From Oscillatoriaceae cyanobacterium M33_DOE_052 (GTDB taxonomy: Bacteria; Cyanobacteriota; Cyanobacteriia; Cyanobacteriales; Laspinemataceae), in assembly GCA_015296065.1 (NCBI GenBank), contig DVDU01000199.1, positions 80,318 through 144,317 of the forward strand: DNA of 64,000 nucleotides, in the 5' to 3' direction. Both the position numbers and the translations under genes were made by a program. This document shows, piece by piece, positions 44,832-54,069 of the stretch (positions within the stretch are counted from its first letter, which is position 1; the number at the start of each line of letters is the position of its first letter). A model generated the notes under the pieces. It ran no database searches. It was not told where the DNA came from and saw only the letters and a list, made by a program, of their open reading frames with translations.

Positions 44832-46982
44832 ATGAATCCAATCAACGCGCAGAAATTATATTCTTGTGAGATGGCCATCATTGGCGGTGGGTTGAGCGGG
44901 TCAGTGGTGGCGGCAAATATTTTGCAAAAAGCAGCAGAGCCGCTAAGAATCGCCTTGATTGAACGCCGTTCAGAATTGGGCAGAGGAGTGGCCTATGGAA
45001 CCCAAATAGCCCGTCATCTGCTGAATGTGAGGGCAGGAAATATGAGCGCTTTCGCGGATGAACCAGATCACTTTTTGAACTGGTTGCACCGCAATGGGTA
45101 TGGTGCAAGTACAGCATCCTCTTTCTTGCCCCGTCAGGTTTATGGGGATTACTTGGGGGCATTGTTAAAAGAAGCCGAAACAAATACTCGCTCTGGGGTG
45201 GTGTTGCAGCGGATTTTTGGGGAAGCGGTTGCCATCGAAACCACAGCCGGTGGGATGATGATTTACCTGAAAGATGGTGAGTGTTTGTGGGCGCAAAAGG
45301 TGGTGTTGGCGATCGGGAATTTCCCCGCAGCTCTGCCGTCACCGATCACGGCGCTGGAAAACCGCGAGCTATATGTCAGAGATGGCTGGGATGCGGATGC
45401 TTTGGCTGGTCTCAATCCAGAGGATTCTATTCTCATAGTCGGCACTGGCTTAACGATGGCAGACGCGATCGCTGCCCTGCATGAAAAGGAATTCCAGGGA
45501 CAGATATATGCCGTCTCGCGGCATGGATTGATGCCCTGCCGTCACCAACCTAAAACGTTTTATCCACCCTTTATTGACCCGAAAACAGCACCAAAAACGG
45601 CGAGAGAACTATTTCGCCTAGTACGAGAAGAAGTCCGATTAGCTGCCGCAAAAGGGCAAGACTGGCGGGGGACGATCGACGCCATCCGTCCCGTGACGCA
45701 ACAACTTTGGCAAGCACTTCCCTTGCCCGAACAAAAGCGATTTTTGCGCCACGTCAAGGCTTATTGGGAAGTTCACCGACATCGCATCGCTGAAGAAATA
45801 GCGATGCTCCTTGATACGGCAATCCAGTCCGGTCAACTGAAGCATTATGCCGGTCGGATTCTCACTTGTCGGGAGTTAGATGATCAAGTAGCCGTAACGA
45901 TTCGGGAGCGGGGGACGCCAAACGAGAAAGTTTTGTTAGTCAGTCGGATTATCAACTGCACTGGCTCAAACTGCAACTACCGCCAGTTGCAACACCCATT
46001 GCTCGCCAGCCTGCAAGAACAAAAGCTGATCCGGTTCAACGAGCTGTCAATCGGAATTGACACCGCGCCAAACGGTGCGGTCATCGATGCCAATGGCAAG
46101 GTATCACAAATGCTCTGGACTTTGGGGACACCCCGAAAAGGGAATCTGTGGGAAACTATCGCAGTGCCTGAAATTCGGGTACAAGCAGCTTCTCTGGCAC
46201 AGGAATTACTGAAATCCTTCAATCCAAAACCCGATCCTCCTGTAGCGGGGGATTGGTCGGCGGGAAATCTATCCCAGGCGTGGCAGACACGTACTATGAT
46301 ATTGCGTCAACTGTTCGATAACCAATCGAGTACCTACACCTATCTCATTGCCGATCGTTCCACCAAAGCAGCCATCCTCGTCGATCCGGTCTTGGAACAG
46401 GTCGATCGCGATTTGCACCTATTGCAAGAATTGAATTTCACCCTGTACTATTGCCTGGAAACCCACATCCATGCTGACCACATCACTGGTACAGACAAGC
46501 TGAGGGCACTTACCGGCTGTCTCAGTGTCTTGCCTGAAAATGCACCGGCAAATTGTGCGGATATGTATCTGGCAGATGGCAAAATTTTGCATCTGGGAAG
46601 CATCCAAATTATCGCTATTGCCACCCCAGGTCATACAGATAGCCATAATGCTTATCTGATTAACGGTAGCTATCTATTAACCGGAGATAGTTTGCTAATT
46701 AGAGGCTGCGGTCGTACCGATTTTCAGAATGGTAATCCCGGATTGCTTTATGATGCAGTCACGCAAAAGCTCTTCACCTTGCCCGATGACACTTTGGTGT
46801 ATCCATGTCACGATTATAAAGGACAAACAGTTTCTACCATTGGCGAAGAAAAATGCTGTAACTTGCGTTTAGCTGGACGCAGCCGGAGCCAGTTTATCGA
46901 GCTGATGAATAGCCTCAATTTGCCCTATCCCCAAAAAATGGGAGAATCTATATCTGCCAATCAGCGTTGTGGCCAAACTTAA
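44832..46982 (+). CDS. FAD/NAD(P)-binding domain fused to an ETHE1-type persulfide dioxygenase
   Basis: A 716-aa two-domain protein. Residues 1-480 form an FAD/NAD(P)-binding oxidoreductase of the NAD_binding_9 kind (dinucleotide motif IIGGGLSG at 16-23, LGRGVAYGTQIARHLLNVRA, ILIVGTGLTMADAIAALHE near 205, RIINCTGSNCNYR). From about residue 486 it is a metallo-beta-lactamase-fold persulfide dioxygenase: H545xH547xD549H550 (THIHADHITG), PGHTDSHNAYL, and TGDSLLIRGCGRTDFQNGN, the ETHE1 signature, then YPCHDYKGQ. ETHE1 enzymes oxidise glutathione persulfide to sulfite with iron and oxygen. The fusion suggests that a flavin reaction makes or feeds the persulfide (inference). It lies downstream of the sulfur transport pair and may complete the sulfur-handling locus. 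Confidence 0.9.
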   Translation: MNPINAQKLYSCEMAIIGGGLSGSVVAANILQKAAEPLRIALIERRSELGRGVAYGTQIARHLLNVRAGNMSAFADEPDHFLNWLHRNGYGASTASSFLPRQVYGDYLGALLKEAETNTRSGVVLQRIFGEAVAIETTAGGMMIYLKDGECLWAQKVVLAIGNFPAALPSPITALENRELYVRDGWDADALAGLNPEDSILIVGTGLTMADAIAALHEKEFQGQIYAVSRHGLMPCRHQPKTFYPPFIDPKTAPKTARELFRLVREEVRLAAAKGQDWRGTIDAIRPVTQQLWQALPLPEQKRFLRHVKAYWEVHRHRIAEEIAMLLDTAIQSGQLKHYAGRILTCRELDDQVAVTIRERGTPNEKVLLVSRIINCTGSNCNYRQLQHPLLASLQEQKLIRFNELSIGIDTAPNGAVIDANGKVSQMLWTLGTPRKGNLWETIAVPEIRVQAASLAQELLKSFNPKPDPPVAGDWSAGNLSQAWQTRTMILRQLFDNQSSTYTYLIADRSTKAAILVDPVLEQVDRDLHLLQELNFTLYYCLETHIHADHITGTDKLRALTGCLSVLPENAPANCADMYLADGKILHLGSIQIIAIATPGHTDSHNAYLINGSYLLTGDSLLIRGCGRTDFQNGNPGLLYDAVTQKLFTLPDDTLVYPCHDYKGQTVSTIGEEKCCNLRLAGRSRSQFIELMNSLNLPYPQKMGESISANQRCGQT

Positions 46983-47312
46983 GCCAATTACCAAGAATTA
47001 TCGGCTTCACCTATTTGACCACAGTATTTGCATTTTCAGCGAAATTATCTTGATCTAGTTTGGGAAAATTATCTAGCTTTTCTCATGTTGGTAATATATA
47101 GAATTTGCTGGATTCCCGTCTCCGCAGGAATGACAGCTTAGACCGGTATGCCATATTGGAAAATTTCTAGATTTTTGCCTGAATTCCTATAGTCACCATT
47201 TTCTGATACTTGATAGCTTAAATATATCTTAATAGTCATTTAGCTTCACAATATTGAAGATTGAATACAGCAATCAAAATCTAGCTAATTTAACAGACAA
47301 TCACCAACAGCA
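46983..47312. other. 330-bp AT-rich gap, no gene seen
   Basis: Contains a short element GGATTCCCGTCTCCGCAGGA followed by ATGACAG, of a dispersed bacterial repeat type. It is otherwise AT-rich sequence before the IS630 remnant. Confidence 0.4.
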
Positions 47313-47690
47313 ATGCCTAAACCATACAGTTATGAAATGCGCCAGCAAGTCATCCAATCTATTTTGGTTAATGGGATGAATAAAAGTGAGGCCAGTCGCG
47401 TTTTCCAAATTAGTCGTAATACGATTGACCTATGGCTAAAGCGACTGGAGGAAACAGGAGATTGCCAACCCAAGGCGATTTCCCTGATTCGCAGTGTAAA
47501 TAAAATCACGGATTTAGTCAAATTTCGGGAATTCGCCAAAATCCACCGATATAAGACCTATGCTGAGATGGCAGCTCTTTGGCATGAGTCAGTGAGTCCG
47601 ACAACTATTGCTCGGACTTTGAAAACAATTGGGTTGACGCGCAGAAAAAATCTATGACTGGGCGGATGAAAAAAAACCCTGTTCCGAATG
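47313..47690 (+). pseudogene. IS630-family transposase remnant (first reading frame only)
   Basis: A 114-aa frame (47313-47657) is the helix-turn-helix half of an IS630 transposase: PKPYSYEMRQQVIQSILVNG, SEASRVFQISRNTIDLWLKR, AEMAALWHESVSPTTIARTL, GLTRRK. In IS630 the catalytic DDE part follows by frameshift. Here an A-run at 47645-47650 and about 15 further codons in the shifted frame (KKIYDWADEKK) remain before unrelated sequence. The catalytic domain is gone, so the element is dead. The convergent KaiB-domain gene starts its 3' end at 47713. Confidence 0.85.
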
Positions 47691-47712
47691 GTTCAGTGGA
47701 GAATCTCACCCC

Positions 47713-48471
47713 TCACCATTGTTCCCCTAAGAGGCGTAGGATTTTCTCGGCGTCCTCTAACTCCCCCACAATTTGCCGGGTGGGTAGAGGCCAAACTTTT
47801 ACCAAAGTGGGAGTAGCCAGAACATGGTTCGCCTCGGCTTGTTCTGGATGACGATGAACATCAATCACTTTCAAGGTATAAGGGTGGCGCAAAGACCGCT
47901 CCAAAAGCTGATGTAAAATCTTCAGGATCCGCTCTGTGGCAACCGTGTTGCCGGAAACAAACAGGCGGAGTACATACCCCCGAGTCCCAGCAGTAGAAGT
48001 AGATGATGACTCATCTGGGGGGAAAGCGAATTTCCCCTCGGTCTCAGCTACAATTTTCCGCCAGTCCAAGCGCACCACCAAATCGTGATTTTCCCAAAGT
48101 TGGGGGAATTGGGGGCGATAACTTGCGATCACTTTGGGGTCGCAGAGTTCTGGTTGCCAGGGAGCCGGTTGCCAGACGACGTTCTCAGCAAACAAAGTAT
48201 TGAGTAAAGACTGATAACGCAGCACTGGCAAACCAGCTTCTGCATATATGCGTAGCTCTCCCGTCTCGTGAGAGCGCCACTTGTCGATCGTCGCCGTATA
48301 ACAAGGCACCAGGAAATGGGGCGGTTCTGATAAACCCAGCCATTCTTGGAGACCAGCACATAAATGCAAATGCCACCGACTTTGTTTATCCGGGTCTATG
48401 CAATAAATTAAATCTCCTCCGGGGGTAAATAGGGCAATACCTTTAAACAAATCTTGTTGCGGGTAATTCAA
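47713..48471 (-). CDS. Protein with C-terminal KaiB-like domain
   Basis: A 252-aa protein. Residues 166-249 (YVLRLFVSGNTVATERILKI, YTLKVIDVHRHPEQAEANHV, VLATPTLVKVWPLPTRQIVG) match the thioredoxin-like KaiB fold, which in the circadian clock binds KaiC and exchanges with SasA/CikA. The N-terminal 150 residues (MNYPQQDLFKGIALFTPGGD, IYCIDPDKQSRWHLHLCAGL) form a separate domain that I have seen only with such cyanobacterial proteins and cannot name. It is not the clock KaiB itself, which is about 100 aa and lies with kaiA/kaiC. It is 180 bases behind pilT on the same strand, so cotranscription is possible; a link between signalling and type IV pili is an inference. Confidence 0.8.
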   Translation of the reverse strand: MNYPQQDLFKGIALFTPGGDLIYCIDPDKQSRWHLHLCAGLQEWLGLSEPPHFLVPCYTATIDKWRSHETGELRIYAEAGLPVLRYQSLLNTLFAENVVWQPAPWQPELCDPKVIASYRPQFPQLWENHDLVVRLDWRKIVAETEGKFAFPPDESSSTSTAGTRGYVLRLFVSGNTVATERILKILHQLLERSLRHPYTLKVIDVHRHPEQAEANHVLATPTLVKVWPLPTRQIVGELEDAEKILRLLGEQW

Positions 48472-48651
48472 GATTTCCCCCTTCCCTCAAGAAAATATTA
48501 TGACATTTTCATCATCTTGATGGAAAGAAAAAAATCAACAATTAAAATCAACAACAAGCAACGATCATGCCTCAGATTGAGTGGGGGTTGCTAGGCATTA
48601 ATTTCTCTCATCAATTTTTTTCTTTCCATAAACATTTAAGCCAATTAAACC

Positions 48652-49971
48652 TTAGACTCTGCCTCGAAGCATCTGAGCCATTTCATTGGGAGTTGGAGAC
48701 TGCTCTAACGCAATCTCTTCGGTAATTTTGCCATCTTGATAAAGCTGGTATAGAGCTTTATTCATGGTAATCATTCCTTCATAGGTATCTCGGTACATAA
48801 TTTGGTGAATATCCTCATACTTCTCCTTGATGATGTATTCCTTAATCACATCGGTATTGATGAGGATGTCGTGAAAGGCAGCCCGCTTGCCATCAGCAGT
48901 TTTACACAAAAGCTGCGCAATAATTGCCACGAGAGTTTCAGAAAGGCTAACGCGGATAGATGATTGTTCTTCCGCTGAGAACATATCCAAAATCCGGGTC
49001 AAGGTTTTGACAGCACTGTTAGTGTGGAGCGTTCCCGCGACTAAGTGACCTGTAGAAGCCGCTTTCATCGCGATTTGCATTGTTTCTTTGTCCCGAATTT
49101 CCCCGACCAACATCATGTCCGGGTCTTGTCGGAGCGCCCCTTTGAGTGCATTCATAAACTTAAGAGTATGGCGCCCCACTTCCCGGTGTTTAATGAGAGA
49201 TTTTTTACTCTCATGGACAAATTCCACCGGGTCTTCAATGGTGATGATGTGATGGGCAAAGCTTTTGTTAATGTAGTCAATCATTGCCGCCATTGTGGTG
49301 GACTTACCGGAACCAGTCGGTCCAGTCACCAAAATCAACCCTTTGTGGTAGTGGCATACTTTCTTAAATACATCTGGCAGGTTCAACTGCTCCATTGTCA
49401 AGATTTTGGCGGCGATGAGACGTGCTACCATTGCTGGACCGGCAAGGGAGTCAAAGGCGCTGATCCGAATCCGCACAAAGCCGAAGTCAAAAGCGCCGTC
49501 AAAGTCTAGGTTTTGCTGGAAATATTGAATTTCATCATTGCTCATGCACTCCCGCAACCAACTCATAAAAGTGTTCAAGTCGGTAACGGGGTATCCAGCG
49601 GGAGTAATATCCCCACGTTTGCGGAAGCGGGGTTCTTCATTCACACCTAAGTGAATGTCGGAGATGCCCTCTTCGTTGGCACGTAGGACGATTTCGCGCA
49701 AAGTGGGATTGCCGGGGCTAAGTCCGGGACCACTACTGGGCGTGGCCATCATGGGTGCGGTTTCGATCGGGCTGGTTTGGGGAGCCGCCGCCGCTGGTGG
49801 CGGTGGCGCCGGAGCTGGTGGCGGTGGCGCTGGGGCGGCGGGTGGAGGTGGTGGAGCGGCGGCGCGTCCGGCGGTTGGGGGTGGTGGTGGCGAGCCCGGT
49901 GGGGGTGGTGGTGGCACCCTTCCTCCTGGCGGTGGTGGTGGTGGTGTGGGCGGACGCTTGGATTGAGTCAT
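48652..49971 (-). CDS. pilT: Twitching motility ATPase PilT with Pro-rich N-terminus
   Basis: PilT, the hexameric ATPase that retracts type IV pili. The C-terminal 350 residues are complete: Walker A GPTGSGKS at 217-224, the Asp box (IITIEDPVEFVHESKKSLIK), Walker B (DPDMMLVGEIRD) and the His box (TGHLVAGTLHTNSAVKTL). The first 85 residues are almost all Pro, Ala and Gly (PPPPPPGGRVPPPPPPG), an unusual extension absent from standard PilT (about 340-360 aa), probably disordered. The start ATG at 49971 fits MTQSKRPPTPPPP. GGAG lies just upstream on the minus strand. pilB and pilC, its usual neighbours, are not here; a KaiB-domain gene follows. Confidence 0.95.
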   Translation of the reverse strand: MTQSKRPPTPPPPPPGGRVPPPPPPGSPPPPPTAGRAAAPPPPPAAPAPPPPAPAPPPPAAAAPQTSPIETAPMMATPSSGPGLSPGNPTLREIVLRANEEGISDIHLGVNEEPRFRKRGDITPAGYPVTDLNTFMSWLRECMSNDEIQYFQQNLDFDGAFDFGFVRIRISAFDSLAGPAMVARLIAAKILTMEQLNLPDVFKKVCHYHKGLILVTGPTGSGKSTTMAAMIDYINKSFAHHIITIEDPVEFVHESKKSLIKHREVGRHTLKFMNALKGALRQDPDMMLVGEIRDKETMQIAMKAASTGHLVAGTLHTNSAVKTLTRILDMFSAEEQSSIRVSLSETLVAIIAQLLCKTADGKRAAFHDILINTDVIKEYIIKEKYEDIHQIMYRDTYEGMITMNKALYQLYQDGKITEEIALEQSPTPNEMAQMLRGRV

Positions 49972-50198
49972 ATGGCACTCCTGCTTGACATGAGCAGTTG
50001 AAGAAAGAAGATGAGGCCGTTGGTGTTTTCATCCTAGCGACGGCGGCTAATTTAGCCGGTGCTGCTGAAATATCACGGCTATTTCAGATCCATCATATAG
50101 ATTTATAGATGTTCTGGCTCTAGCTAACCGAGCCAAATTCTAGGTTCTGTGTGAGGATGGAAAGCTGTTTGCGTTCTTTGCTGCCCTTTTAAATTTTT

Positions 50199-51344
50199 AT
50201 GCCCAAATTGCCCCTCAAAGTCTGTATCACTCTGGGCACTCGCCCGGAAGCGATTAAACTGGCTCCTGTAATTGAGCAGTTCCAGCAGTTTTCCCGTTCC
50301 CAGGGTGACGGGGAGTTGAGTTTTGATACCCAAGTTGTCTTAACCGGTCAGCATCGGGAAATGGTGGATCAAGTGATGGAGCTATTTCACCTGCAGGCTG
50401 ACTCTGACCTCCAGATTATGCAGCCCGGGCAAACTCTGACGGATATTACCTGTCGGAGTTTGCAGGGGCTGGAATTGCTGTTTAAGCGATCGAGCCCAGA
50501 TTTGGTCTTGGTGCAGGGGGATACTACCACCGCCATGAGTGCTGCTTTAGCCGCATTTTACCAAAAAATCCCGGTGGGTCACGTAGAAGCTGGTTTGCGC
50601 ACTGACGATTTGTATAATCCCTACCCAGAGGAGGCTAACCGCCGCCTGATTTCCCAACTGGCACAACTGCATTTCGCGCCTACTGCCAACTCGGTGGCGA
50701 ATTTAGAGCGAGCTGGTGTCACCGGTGAAATCCACCAAACTGGCAATACTGTCATTGATGCCCTGCTGTCGGTGGCCAAACGTCAGCCACAATGTTACAT
50801 TCCCGGTTTAGATGGCCAAGACTACCGCATCTTGTTGGCTACAGTTCACCGGCGGGAAAACTGGGGCGAGCCGCTACAGGATATTGCCCAAGGGTTCTTG
50901 AAAATCTTAGACCAATTCCCAGATACGGCGCTGTTATTACCGCTACATAAAAATCCTACGGTGCGCGAACCCCTCACAGCGGCTTTAGGCAATCATCCCC
51001 GGGCGTTTTTAACCGAACCCCTGGATTATGCGGAACTGGTGGGGGCGATGCAGCGGTGTTATTTGCTGCTGACTGATTCTGGGGGACTGCAGGAGGAGGC
51101 TCCGGCTCTGGGTAAACCTGTGTTGGTGTTGCGATCGACCACGGAAAGACCCGAAGCTGTCGCCGCTGGTACAGCCAAACTCGTCGGTACGAATTCCGAG
51201 CAGATTTTCGCCGCTGCTAGTGAATTATTGGCCAATCCCGCTGCTTATGAAGCGATGGCAATGGCGGTCAATCCTTTTGGGGATGGACATGCAGCGGAAA
51301 GGATCGTGCAAATCGTCAAATCTTATTTTGCTGGGCGGCTTTAG
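50199..51344 (+). CDS. wecB: UDP-N-acetylglucosamine 2-epimerase (non-hydrolysing)
   Basis: A 381-aa enzyme that interconverts UDP-GlcNAc and UDP-ManNAc for envelope polysaccharides. It has the WecB fold with signature segments TLGTRPEAIKLAPVIEQF, VVLTGQHREMVDQVMELF, LVQGDTTTAMSAALAAFY, GHVEAGLRTDDLYNPYPEEA, TVHRRENWGEPL and TDSGGLQEEAPALGKPVLVL. Substrate-binding residues in these motifs are all present. The gene stands alone between pilT and a small lipoprotein gene. Confidence 0.97.
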   Translation: MPKLPLKVCITLGTRPEAIKLAPVIEQFQQFSRSQGDGELSFDTQVVLTGQHREMVDQVMELFHLQADSDLQIMQPGQTLTDITCRSLQGLELLFKRSSPDLVLVQGDTTTAMSAALAAFYQKIPVGHVEAGLRTDDLYNPYPEEANRRLISQLAQLHFAPTANSVANLERAGVTGEIHQTGNTVIDALLSVAKRQPQCYIPGLDGQDYRILLATVHRRENWGEPLQDIAQGFLKILDQFPDTALLLPLHKNPTVREPLTAALGNHPRAFLTEPLDYAELVGAMQRCYLLLTDSGGLQEEAPALGKPVLVLRSTTERPEAVAAGTAKLVGTNSEQIFAAASELLANPAAYEAMAMAVNPFGDGHAAERIVQIVKSYFAGRL

Positions 51345-51422
51345 TGCCCAGATTGCTTACCTTCCGAGATGATATTGGTGGGGGCGGGTCGGGCTGCCAC
51401 CAATATTATCCCGCGATCGCCC

Positions 51423-51809
51423 CTACTTTTGCTCTGGCTGTTTTTGCTCGAGCTGTTTTTGCTCGAGGATGTACACCTCTCCCAGCTCTTGTCCAGATAT
51501 GGGGATGCTTTGATACTTCACCTGACCTTTAATCATCACTGGTTCTCCCTCATTGGGAGGAGTGGCGGTGGTGACGACCCAAATATTACCACTGTCATCC
51601 TCTAGCAGGTAGGCGCTGCTGTCTAGGAACGGCACTCGTTTCCTCACCTGACCTTCCAGGTAAACCGTGGAGTATTTCTCCCAATTGCCTTTGACATCGC
51701 CGATGCGGCTGACCCTGATGCCAAAGGGGGTGGAATTGTCACAACCGCCGAGCAGTCCCCCCAGCAAGATTGCCAGGGTGGTAATTTTGAAAGTTTTGGC
51801 TAGCATCAT
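51423..51809 (-). CDS. Small lipoprotein with OB-fold-like domain
   Basis: A 128-aa protein with a signal segment and lipobox (LAILLGGLLGGC), then a domain of about 80 residues with alternating strands (YLEGQVRKRVPFLDSSAYLL, DDSGNIWVVTTATPPNEGEP, VMIKGQVKYQSIPISGQEL) that resembles small OB-fold periplasmic proteins. The C-terminus has repeated QKQLEQKQPEQK. Similar proteins are frequent in cyanobacteria with unknown role (from memory). It is convergent with wecB. Confidence 0.78.
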   Translation of the reverse strand: MMLAKTFKITTLAILLGGLLGGCDNSTPFGIRVSRIGDVKGNWEKYSTVYLEGQVRKRVPFLDSSAYLLEDDSGNIWVVTTATPPNEGEPVMIKGQVKYQSIPISGQELGEVYILEQKQLEQKQPEQK

Positions 51810-52096
51810 TGCAGGTGTTGTCCGTTAAGGATGGGGAATCCAGGAATGCTGGCTTTTACGCTCCATATTTAAAATAATCCGGTATCCGGAGAATATTTCC
51901 TTCCGGACGGGATGAGAGCTGTGGCTATGTACAAAAACAGGGAGCCGGGGGTAGGGGGATGAGGGCATCCGTTATGTGGAGTCCGGTTCAGACATTTTCT
52001 GGTTGGTGGGGGAAAACCTTTAGCTTTTCCTGCTTCTATGCACCCCTGATATGGCAAGCTGAGAATCAGAATCGGATCCGATCAATCACCAAGCCT

Positions 52097-53323
52097 ATGC
52101 AGACTCTGCCTAAACCAACTCCAGGACAACCAAATACCGCTGCTGCTCTGACGGACACTACAATTCACCGACGTTCTACCCGTGCGGTGAAGGTGGGGAA
52201 TGTGACGATCGGCGGTGGCTATCCCGTAGTGGTACAGTCGATGATTAATGAGGACACCCTCGATGTGGACGGGGCCACTGCTGCCATTCGTCGTCTCCAT
52301 GAAATCGGCTGCGAAATCGTCCGCGTCACTGTCCCCAGTCTCGCTCATGCCAAAGCTGTAGGGGAGATTAAAGCCAAACTCCTCTCTACTTATCAAGCGG
52401 TGCCGCTGGTGGCGGACGTGCATCATAATGGGATGAAAATTGCCCTGGAAGTGGCGAAGCATGTGGATAAGGTCCGCATCAACCCGGGGCTTTACGTCTT
52501 TGAAAAACCTAAATCCGATCGGACGGAATACACCCAGGCGGAATTTGACGAAATCGGCGATAAAATCCGCGAAACTCTCGAACCCCTGGTGGTTTCCCTG
52601 CGTGAACAAGGCAAAGCCATGCGCATTGGGGTTAATCACGGCTCTTTGGCAGAGCGGATGCTCTTCTCCTACGGCGATACCCCAGAAGGGATGGTGCAAT
52701 CGGCTTTAGAGTTTATTCGCATTTGCGAGTCTTTGGATTTCCGCAATCTGGTGATTTCTATGAAAGCCTCCCGCGTCCCGGTGATGTTGGCGGCTTATCG
52801 CCTGATGGTGAAGCGGATGGATGAGTTCGGGATGGACTATCCCCTGCATTTGGGCGTGACGGAAGCTGGGGATGGGGAATACGGTAGGATTAAATCTACG
52901 GCTGGCATCGGCACTCTTTTGGCTGAGGGCATTGGGGATACGATTCGGGTTTCCCTCACCGAGGCCCCGGAAAAGGAAATTCCGGTTTGCTACAGTATCC
53001 TGCAAGCCCTGGGGATGCGCAAGACGATGGTGGAATATGTGGCTTGTCCTTCCTGTGGTCGCACTTTGTTTAATTTGGAAGAGGTGCTGCACAAGGTCCG
53101 GGAAGCTACTAAGCATTTGACCGGTTTGGATATTGCCGTGATGGGCTGCATTGTCAATGGACCTGGGGAGATGGCGGATGCAGACTATGGTTATGTGGGT
53201 AAGCAACCGGGTTATATCTCTCTGTATCGCGGACGGGAAGAGATTAAAAAGGTCCCTGAGTCTCAAGGTGTGGAAGAGTTGATTAATCTCATCAAGGCGG
53301 ACGATCGCTGGGTTGACCCCTAA
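52097..53323 (+). CDS. ispG: 4-hydroxy-3-methylbut-2-enyl diphosphate synthase (MEP pathway)
   Basis: IspG (GcpE) makes HMBPP in the non-mevalonate isoprenoid pathway, using a 4Fe-4S cluster and, in cyanobacteria, reduced ferredoxin. The ATG at 52097 ([20 protein letters not shown]) gives 408 aa, the usual cyanobacterial size; the open frame upstream to 51959 is not needed. Motifs are [61 protein letters not shown], cluster cysteines in CPSCGRTLF and [19 protein letters not shown]. Confidence 0.97.
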   Translation: MQTLPKPTPGQPNTAAALTDTTIHRRSTRAVKVGNVTIGGGYPVVVQSMINEDTLDVDGATAAIRRLHEIGCEIVRVTVPSLAHAKAVGEIKAKLLSTYQAVPLVADVHHNGMKIALEVAKHVDKVRINPGLYVFEKPKSDRTEYTQAEFDEIGDKIRETLEPLVVSLREQGKAMRIGVNHGSLAERMLFSYGDTPEGMVQSALEFIRICESLDFRNLVISMKASRVPVMLAAYRLMVKRMDEFGMDYPLHLGVTEAGDGEYGRIKSTAGIGTLLAEGIGDTIRVSLTEAPEKEIPVCYSILQALGMRKTMVEYVACPSCGRTLFNLEEVLHKVREATKHLTGLDIAVMGCIVNGPGEMADADYGYVGKQPGYISLYRGREEIKKVPESQGVEELINLIKADDRWVDP

Positions 53324-53329
53324 AGGTGA

Positions 53330-53460
53330 CGGGGAGACGGGGAGACGCGGAGACGGGGAGGGGTGGGAGGATGGGGAGGATGGGGAGGATTACTTCCCAC
53401 ACTTCCCACACTTCCCACACTCCCCGTCTCCCCCTGCCCCCCTGCCCCCCCTCCCCCAGT
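53330..53460 (-). repeat. Intergenic copy of the element inserted in hypF
   Basis: GGGGAGACGG units, GGGGAGGAT units and TTCCCACAC units run in the opposite orientation to the hypF insert at 1768-1911, with the same GATTACTTCCC junction between the two halves. No gene is present. Confidence 0.85.
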
Positions 53461-54069
53461 TCCGAGAGCTTGTGCTAAGCTGATATGAGGGGAGCTTTCA
53501 TTGAACACAGGCAGGAGATGGCTCAATAATAAACAAGTTATAATCAGTAAAATTAATCCTTTATCCTTGTGCGAGAGTCTCTGCTGCTGGGAGGGCTAGT
53601 ACCCCCCAAAGTTAACAATGTCAAGCACAAGCAGCATCAAATGCCTGCCCCCTGCCAACGAAAACTGGTGGTTCGATCGGGAAAAACATTCTGGTTCACC
53701 TGGATGTACCTGATAACCCTTTGAAGAGAGAGTAGAGATACTGGCTTGAAAGATAAGGGAGATGGAAACACCAGCTCCGAAAATCGCCCGCGTTGGGTGG
53801 CATCCTTGGCAGTGGCGCCTTTCTTCCAACAGCATCAACCTCTATGCAGCTCTGGCTGTCTCTGGGTTAATCGATCGCACAGGGAACATCCTAGGCAATA
53901 TCGCCCATCAGGTAACTATCGGCAGAGTTCCGGGTTATCTCAACAGGCACATATAATGACCACTTAGGAGTAAATCCAGTTGGCCTGATTGTTTCATTTA
54001 TCCCCAGGGTTAAAATTGAACAAGTGGTGCCGTCTTTTTGCAGTCTTCTCTTCTCGGCTCAGGAGATAT
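53461..54069 (+). other. Rest of the ispG-ctpA gap
   Basis: About 600 bases. A -10-like TATAAT lies at about 53539-53544. A 64-aa frame at 53762-53956 (METPAPKIARVGWHPWQWRL ... VPGYLNRHI) is possible but has GGGAG touching its ATG and no recognised family. Several competing frames overlap it. The AGGAG before ctpA lies at 54061-54065. Confidence 0.35.

Noticed and set aside
49655..50001. Plus-strand Gly/Val/Trp-rich frames
   Set aside because: They are complements of the poly-Pro tail of PilT.
53596..53838. 80-aa minus-strand frame in the ispG-ctpA gap
   Set aside because: No ribosome site, no recognisable family, and competing frames on the other strand are equally long.
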